Assembly (NCBI RefSeq): GCF_018687715.1
Contig: NC_056766.1
Span: 28,300,433 to 28,364,432, forward strand
Direction of reading: 5' to 3'
DNA: 64,000 nt
DNA from: Carya illinoinensis
Taxonomy: Eukaryota > Streptophyta > Magnoliopsida > Fagales > Juglandaceae
Positions 58,759 through 64,000 of this stretch are shown in pieces (the first letter of the stretch is position 1; each line of letters opens with the position of its first letter). The position numbers and the translations under genes were made by a program. Below the pieces are notes generated by a model. The model was not told where the DNA came from. It saw only the letters and a list, made by a program, of their open reading frames with translations, and ran no database searches.

Positions 58759-61700
58759 TTAACCTTGTTCACCAGATGATTGTCCTCGTCCAACGCGTCC
58801 ACCACGCGCACCACGTGCACCTCGAGCACGTTGTACAGCTCTTCCACGGCCTCTAACCACCGGAGAAGAAACCACACCTAATCTTTTCGCAGCATTCTGC
58901 TTAGCTCGCTCTGAAAGGTTTATTGTCGTTGAAGTATTACCTGCAGGTGACACCTGTCTTACCACTTCCGCTTCCGCGGTGACAGTTGAACTGTTGCCTT
59001 GTTTAGAGACAGGACTACCCTGCTTTGAGATATCAACTTGTTTCGAGATATCAACTTCTGCAGCAGCACTTACTGAAGTACTCTCGATTGAACGAACTTG
59101 TTTTGAGGGGGGGCTACCTTGTTTGGAGATATCGACTTCTGTACTCACACTTGCTGAAGTACCCTCGACTGGAACATAGAGAGCTTCAGTGACCTGATCA
59201 GTCTCCACCACAATTTGGTCCTTTCCGTCATTTGACTTATCAGAACCCTCAGCAGTCTCTTCAGCAACATCACCTTCTACAAAAACATCAATCGAAGCCT
59301 CAGGAGAATTTATCTCACCAACCTCGATTGCTGCAGCAACTAAAGTTTCATCATCAGCCCTAGCTGGTGAAGCCACTGGGGTTGCAACATGCTCAGGTTG
59401 ACCTTCCCCTATTTCTGGGCTCTCCATTATGTTAGAAATATCACCAACCTCAGGGTCTGTAAAATCAGGCAAGAGCTCTCCCTCTTCTCTCTCACTTCCA
59501 GATTCCACAATTGACGGCTGGTAATCTGGCTCAACTTGATCCTTCGGCCCGTCATCAGACACCATCTCTGATCCATCCTGTCTATCCACATTCTCATCTA
59601 GAACACTGTTCTTGTCACTCTGCAATTCATCTGGCCTCATACTTTCTAATTGTTGTTCTTTGGCCACCTCTGCTATCTCTCCAGTAGTTTCAACCTCTTC
59701 CTTCTCAGCATCCATTGCTTCCTCATTGGAACCTTGTGGCAATTCACCAGCCTCAAATGGCTCTTCAGCGGCCAGTAGAGTTCCAAGACCTTCCACAGGA
59801 GCAGCAAATTGACCTTCAGCACTCTCTTGTGCAGGTTCTGAACCTTTCAACTTCTTCAGTGCAGGTACTGGCAAATCAGAGCTGGTGTCTCCTTGGATTA
59901 CCGTCTCCTCATGCAACTCGGAAGTGGATGAAGATGCTATACGTTTGTGGGCCAATGGTTGCGTTGATAAAGTTGGATTTCCCTGAGTTTCCGTGTCACT
60001 ACTAGAAGGTGCACGTTTGCCAGCATTGATAGCTCCTTCCACCTCTGACATCTCCACATCACCCTGTGGCTCTTCAGGTTTTACAATACGTGGTCGGACT
60101 AACCTCCTCCCCATTTTTCGAGTCTCAACATTGGTTTTGGGCAATGTTGGTCTCTTCACACTTTCTTCAGTTGCTTTAGCAGGCAAGCCACTTGTTGCAG
60201 GTCCCACTGGGAGCACAAGACTAGGAGCTTGAACAGAAACTATCGGACCTGCGTAAGGGTAGATCACAGCTTCAAGAAAGATGAAACTCACATCTAGAAT
60301 AGATACAATTGCATATAGAAAAATGGTGCGGGAAAAAGGAATAGAAAATGACCTGTAGCAGTCGTCAATGAAGTGTCTGCAACTGAAGAGGTGTCCACGG
60401 TAATACCATGAGCTCCATGTTCACCGAAAACTAAATGTGCTGCCTTTTTGAAATTTTCAACGGCCAACACATAGGCTGCGCCTAGATCATCCAGAACAGT
60501 GCCAGAAAGAATCTGAACTACTGATGTACCCTGAGTAATTTTTTTATTAGTAAAATAACGTACCCCGAGTAAAACAGAGTTTCAAGTTTGGGTAAAAGAA
60601 ACCAAAGCAGTTCCAAAAATTGGGAAAAGCAACAATAGTAATGCATTAAATTGAGCACATGGAATCTGAAGAAAGAAAATTGAGAAAAACGGCTATGCAA
60701 GCATTACTTGTAAAATTGTGCAAGTTCCCAACTAAAACGAGGATAATAGGACAAAAGTTGCTTTTTCCTATAAGAGAAAATGAAATTTGAAGCGTATAGA
60801 ACTAAAACATAGTAACGGAGAATGGGACAAAAGTTTATTTTTCCTATTTCAGAGAAGGATGATATTTGAAGCGTATAGAACTATAAAATGGTAACATAAA
60901 AAATGCAATCCACAATATGCTTAGCTTTCTTTGGTATATATTGCCAGGCTAAGGTGTGTGCGTGTGTGTGTGTTTTTTTTTTTTTTTTAATAAATAATGT
61001 CAGGGAACTTCTCCAAGGCAAGGACCCTTCAGACCCACCTCTGCAGAATAAACCCTAGGTTCGGTGCACCGCACTCTCCGAAGTTTTCCTATACAAAACT
61101 GGTTAAATCACTGGCTTTTCACTAGGAGGTGTGGTCCCAACGGATTGTTTGCACCCCTGAGGTGTTGAACCTTGGAAGTTGAGGGCAGTGATACCCCAAG
61201 ACCAAGGCCTTCACCACTTGAGCCAACCCCTTGGGGCTAGGCTAAGGTGTGTGAGAAGACAGAGAGAACAATTAAAACTAATACTTTTGTACTATAGTGT
61301 ATTGATGTAGAATTTAATTTGAAAATCCCTTCCTGCTTCCCACCTCTCCCCCCACAGCATATCATAACAAACCAAAACATACAAATTAATAACTAACATA
61401 ATTACCTCGGGCAAATTGTCTTTCGCATGCTTAAGCTTTTCTAGTTCGTCTGAAAGCTGCTTCAGTGCCTGCTTATGCATCTCGAGTTCATTTACGAACT
61501 TTGTTTTATCCTAAGGTTGGAAATGGGAGATATCATAAAATCATAATGGTGACTGGAATCGGAAATGGAATAGCAGAGAAGCAATCAACCATGACTCTAA
61601 AAGTGCAGCAATTTAAATCTTAATTATCATGCTTTTGTTTTTAAGAGCAAAGATTTTCTCGTTTTTAAAAGTGCCCTTATATGCTAGGTGTCAATAGAAG

Positions 61701-63932
61701 ATAATATAGCTGCATTAAAATCTCAGGCCTCTTGAGCTTATTTTTCTTTTCTGGTTCAGATGAGGTAGCAACTAAATCTAGTACAAAGGAAACACGGAAA
61801 AGGAAAAAACCTAACGGCTAAAATTAAGATGAAAAAGTGCAGTTCTCTTAATTTTAGACATTATTTTTTCTTTTTCTTTGTTTCTGCTACATATTTCCCT
61901 TGTACAAAAAAAGAGTTTTAAATTCAAGGGGGGAAATATCAACACCATAAAACGGATTTCACTTGTACTATATTTCCAACATCGCACATCATCCAATCAT
62001 ACAAACTTGAAAAAAGAATTTTCAATTCGAGAATGGAAATATTGACAGTGTTAAAAGTTCAATAATTCCTCTGCACAAATATTTCTTGGAAGGCAAATAG
62101 GAGTCAGGATTCATGCTAAGCTACTCTTATCTCGCTCAAATAGTCTATCAAAGAATTCTTGACTGAAAAGCCATCTTAAAAAGCAGCTTCAAACCTGCCA
62201 AACAATTTTCTCAATCCAAAAAAATTCAAAAATTCCTCTCCCTACATAAACTCCAAATAAGAACGTGACAAAACTTTACAAGTCATACTACCTTCATGTT
62301 TACAAAATCTTCAATTCCAACAAGCTGACATTGTAACCTATTGACACAATAATCGATTGTGCTCTGTGCCAAGTAACACAAGCCTAACTGGTCACAATGT
62401 GTTGTTTGTTGATATTTATTGAGGAGTTTTATCGAGTTCAGCTGACTGAATCCATAAACCTATAAAGTCACCGTCACTGGTACTTTTTTGACTCTATAGG
62501 TAGGTATTGGTGGAGCTTGTGTAATGTAGTTGTAGTTAAGGCTGCATTGAAGTAAGGCTTTTTCTTTTTGAAGGCTACTAAAGTACCAAAGGCGAAAGGG
62601 GCTCCCAGGCCCGGACTTCTAGCAGAATGCTTGGCCTCCTGCATTGGAGGCGACACCCAAAGGGTGACCTTCCAGTGATTAGCTTTTAGAACTAGATAAT
62701 ATAATAGGCATTAGGCATTCTGAGCTGGAAGTAGGCAAGCAAATGGAGGGAGGCATTATGGGCTGACTACAAAAGGCAAAGCTTCGTAGACTCAACAACT
62801 CGCTTACAGAGTGCCGACTACCAAGTGAAGACTTTCCACTTCATTTAATAAGGGAAGTGGGGAGGGAAGCTTGCATAGTCATGGGTGCCAAGTCCTAAAA
62901 TGGCTACTTACCAGGTGAGATTGGACACTATAAGTGATTATAAGGAAGCATAAATTGAATAGTCTTTTTGGGACAATAGTGCAAATTAGATTAGTTTTAC
63001 GTGAGTTGTTGGGTAAGGTACACTAGATAAACACGTACCTCACTTATGCACCATTTATGAAAAATTGCAAAAACTCTTGAATGTTCTCTATTTTGGAAAT
63101 TTTTATGCACCTTAATCCCTTAAATTTGCTTATTTCCTCTATGCTGAACCGTGTCAACATGTTGGATATACGAACCTCCGTTAACATGTTTAGCAATATT
63201 CATTTTTAGAATAGTCATAAATTTTAACAATTTACTTTTCCATGTTTGGCAATTTCAGCTTGACTTTTAACAAGCATTTTTTGTCTGCAAAGAGGCCAAA
63301 GTGTCCACCTTATCCTCAATTTTAATCCAAATGGAGGGGAAACGTCAATCTAATGTGACTCAAAACAGAAAAATCAAGAGTAAAAGATGAGCCAATTAAC
63401 AACTTTTGGAATGACAAAACATATATGTCACATCTGAAAGCTGGGACCAAATGCAAAGCTCAATGTTACCATAGACAAACATCAAGAAAAAAATTCAAAT
63501 GAGTGACAAATATGAGGAAAACCTGCTCAATGTTATTATAAGAATCCCTTATTGCCTTCTCATTCTTCAGACGCCTTTCCTTCTCCTTTCTCAACTCTTC
63601 TCTCTGCCTCTCCAAATGTTTCTCAAGGGTCTGGGAAAATGTAGAACAAATTAATTATAAGATAATGAAAACAACCAAAACACTGGAAAAATATTGAATG
63701 TTGGGCGAACCTGTATCTTGGTATCTTTCTCCTCCATGGCCTGTTCACCAGCAGTATCACCAATTGACCTTTTCCCTGTAATGTACGGTTGGAAAGCAAA
63801 TTAAGACTTTGATGGCTGACTGAAAGAGCAGATTAATTAATTACCTTGTTTAAGCTCGTCCAACTGCTTAGAAAGAGTTTGATTCTCTTTGCTCAGTTCC
63901 TCCTTTTCCTTTGACAGAGTATCGGATCTCCT
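58759..63932 (-). CDS. NUA: Nuclear-pore anchor (TPR/NUA homologue), C-terminal part
   Basis: TPR-type protein of the nuclear pore basket, needed in plants for mRNA export and SUMO homeostasis (known for Arabidopsis NUA). Six 3' exons fit in frame on the minus strand: 63932-63845, 63775-63711, 63630-63523, 61510-61406, 60530-60353 and 60248-58759. They encode 677 residues to the stop; the family protein has about 2,100, so the N-terminal two-thirds lie beyond the window. The first four exons are charged coiled coil (RREELRKEKERR-like, DELEKLKHAKD). GTSVVQILSGTVLDDL follows. The last exon is a long disordered acidic tail with a basic patch (RKMGRRLVRPRIVKPE), a TINLSERAKQNAAKR segment and an RGRGR/RGARGG end. 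A VDISKQGSP motif is repeated three times near 59020-59140. A SINE sits in the 60531-61405 intron. Confidence 0.88.
60961..61238 (-). mobile_element. tRNA-derived SINE in a NUA/TPR intron
   Basis: The 15 bp AGGCTAAGGTGTGTG at 60946-60960 is repeated at 61239-61253, a clear TSD. On the minus strand the insert has a pol III A box in TGGCTCAAGTGGTGAAGG (61225-61208) and a B box GGTTCAACACC (61171-61161), about 36 bases apart as in tRNA promoters. It ends in an A tract (15 A, 60975-60988) with a short GT-rich remnant. Total body about 260 bp. It is in the same orientation as the host gene. Confidence 0.88.
61511..63522 (-). other. Large NUA/TPR intron, no further feature called
   Basis: A 2.0 kb intron between the exons at 63630-63523 and 61510-61406. 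At 62580-62670 a GC-richer stretch (ggggctcccaggcccgg, gaggcgacacccaaaggg) looks like a foreign insertion. No terminal repeats or promoter boxes could be assigned. Confidence 0.5.
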
Positions 63933-64000
63933 CTGCAGGATGAAACAGAAAAGAGTGGCAATGAATAAAACACGAGTCTGACCCCATAGACTAAGGAAAC

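Noticed and set aside
58979..60232. Plus-strand ORFs opposite the NUA/TPR last exon
   Set aside because: They are antisense shadows of the long minus-strand coding exon, which continues in frame with the upstream exons.
61021..61225. Functional tRNA gene
   Set aside because: A and B boxes are present, but the sequence does not fold into a full cloverleaf with an acceptor stem. The poly(A) tail and TSD show a SINE.
62500..62690. Second SINE or other insertion in the NUA/TPR intron
   Set aside because: Composition is unusual, but no pol III boxes, tail or target duplication could be identified.

Overview
The window is plant nuclear DNA from a eudicot. It has GT-AG introns, an ECT-type YTH-domain gene, the 3' end of a NUA/TPR nucleoporin gene, and about 80 percent AT-rich intergenic DNA made largely of transposable elements. 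The mix of Athila, chromovirus, Del/Tekay, Copia, LINE, SINE and short MITE insertions would fit a woody eudicot such as a member of Fagales, but that placement is a low-confidence inference. No organelle, bacterial or CRISPR-like content was seen.

Layout, 1-13.2 kb: AT-rich debris with MITEs, then a decayed Ty1/Copia element on the minus strand. That element was split by a complete 9.3 kb Athila-type Ty3/Gypsy element (3824-13135) with two ~1.3 kb LTRs, a tRNA-Asp-type PBS, a PPT and a perfect TAGAC target-site duplication (TSD). Its gag-pol carries two small frameshifts and eight stops.

13.2-25.5 kb: a ~36 bp minisatellite, then a long Del/Tekay-like LTR (15900-20268) with a hAT-like MITE and a probable solo LTR nested in it. 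A PBS and a broken gag follow, then further LTR-derived DNA with 74 bp and 50 bp tandem repeats.

25.5-36.8 kb: an approximately 3 kb block is tandemly duplicated immediately upstream of, and including, the promoter-proximal region of an ECT/YTH m6A-reader gene (CDS 32435-36415, 577 residues, eight coding exons). The two copies differ by clean MITE insertions.

36.8-45.3 kb: a 5'-truncated LINE 3' end, a minus-strand LINE-like insertion with a 14 bp TSD, several MITE families including a 610 bp Tourist-like element, and 23 bp and ~140 bp tandem repeats.

45.3-56.6 kb: a non-autonomous Ty3/Gypsy chromovirus (45564-52843, AATAG TSD) inserted in an older LTR. Its protease region is itself interrupted by a 2.65 kb near-perfect palindrome (47305-49951) with TG...CA ends and a GCTGG 5 bp duplication. 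This is the most unusual structure in the window. LTR-derived DNA with 90 bp and ~45 bp tandem repeats follows.

56.6-64 kb: intergenic DNA, then the 3' part of the NUA/TPR gene on the minus strand (exons between 58759 and 63932, gene cut by the window edge) with a tRNA-derived SINE in one intron.

The two host genes act in separate steps of RNA handling: m6A reading, and the nuclear pore basket. Nothing in the sequence shows that they are co-regulated. Coordinates of exons and of terminal repeats were read by eye from the sequence. Identity levels are estimates unless a short exact match is described.
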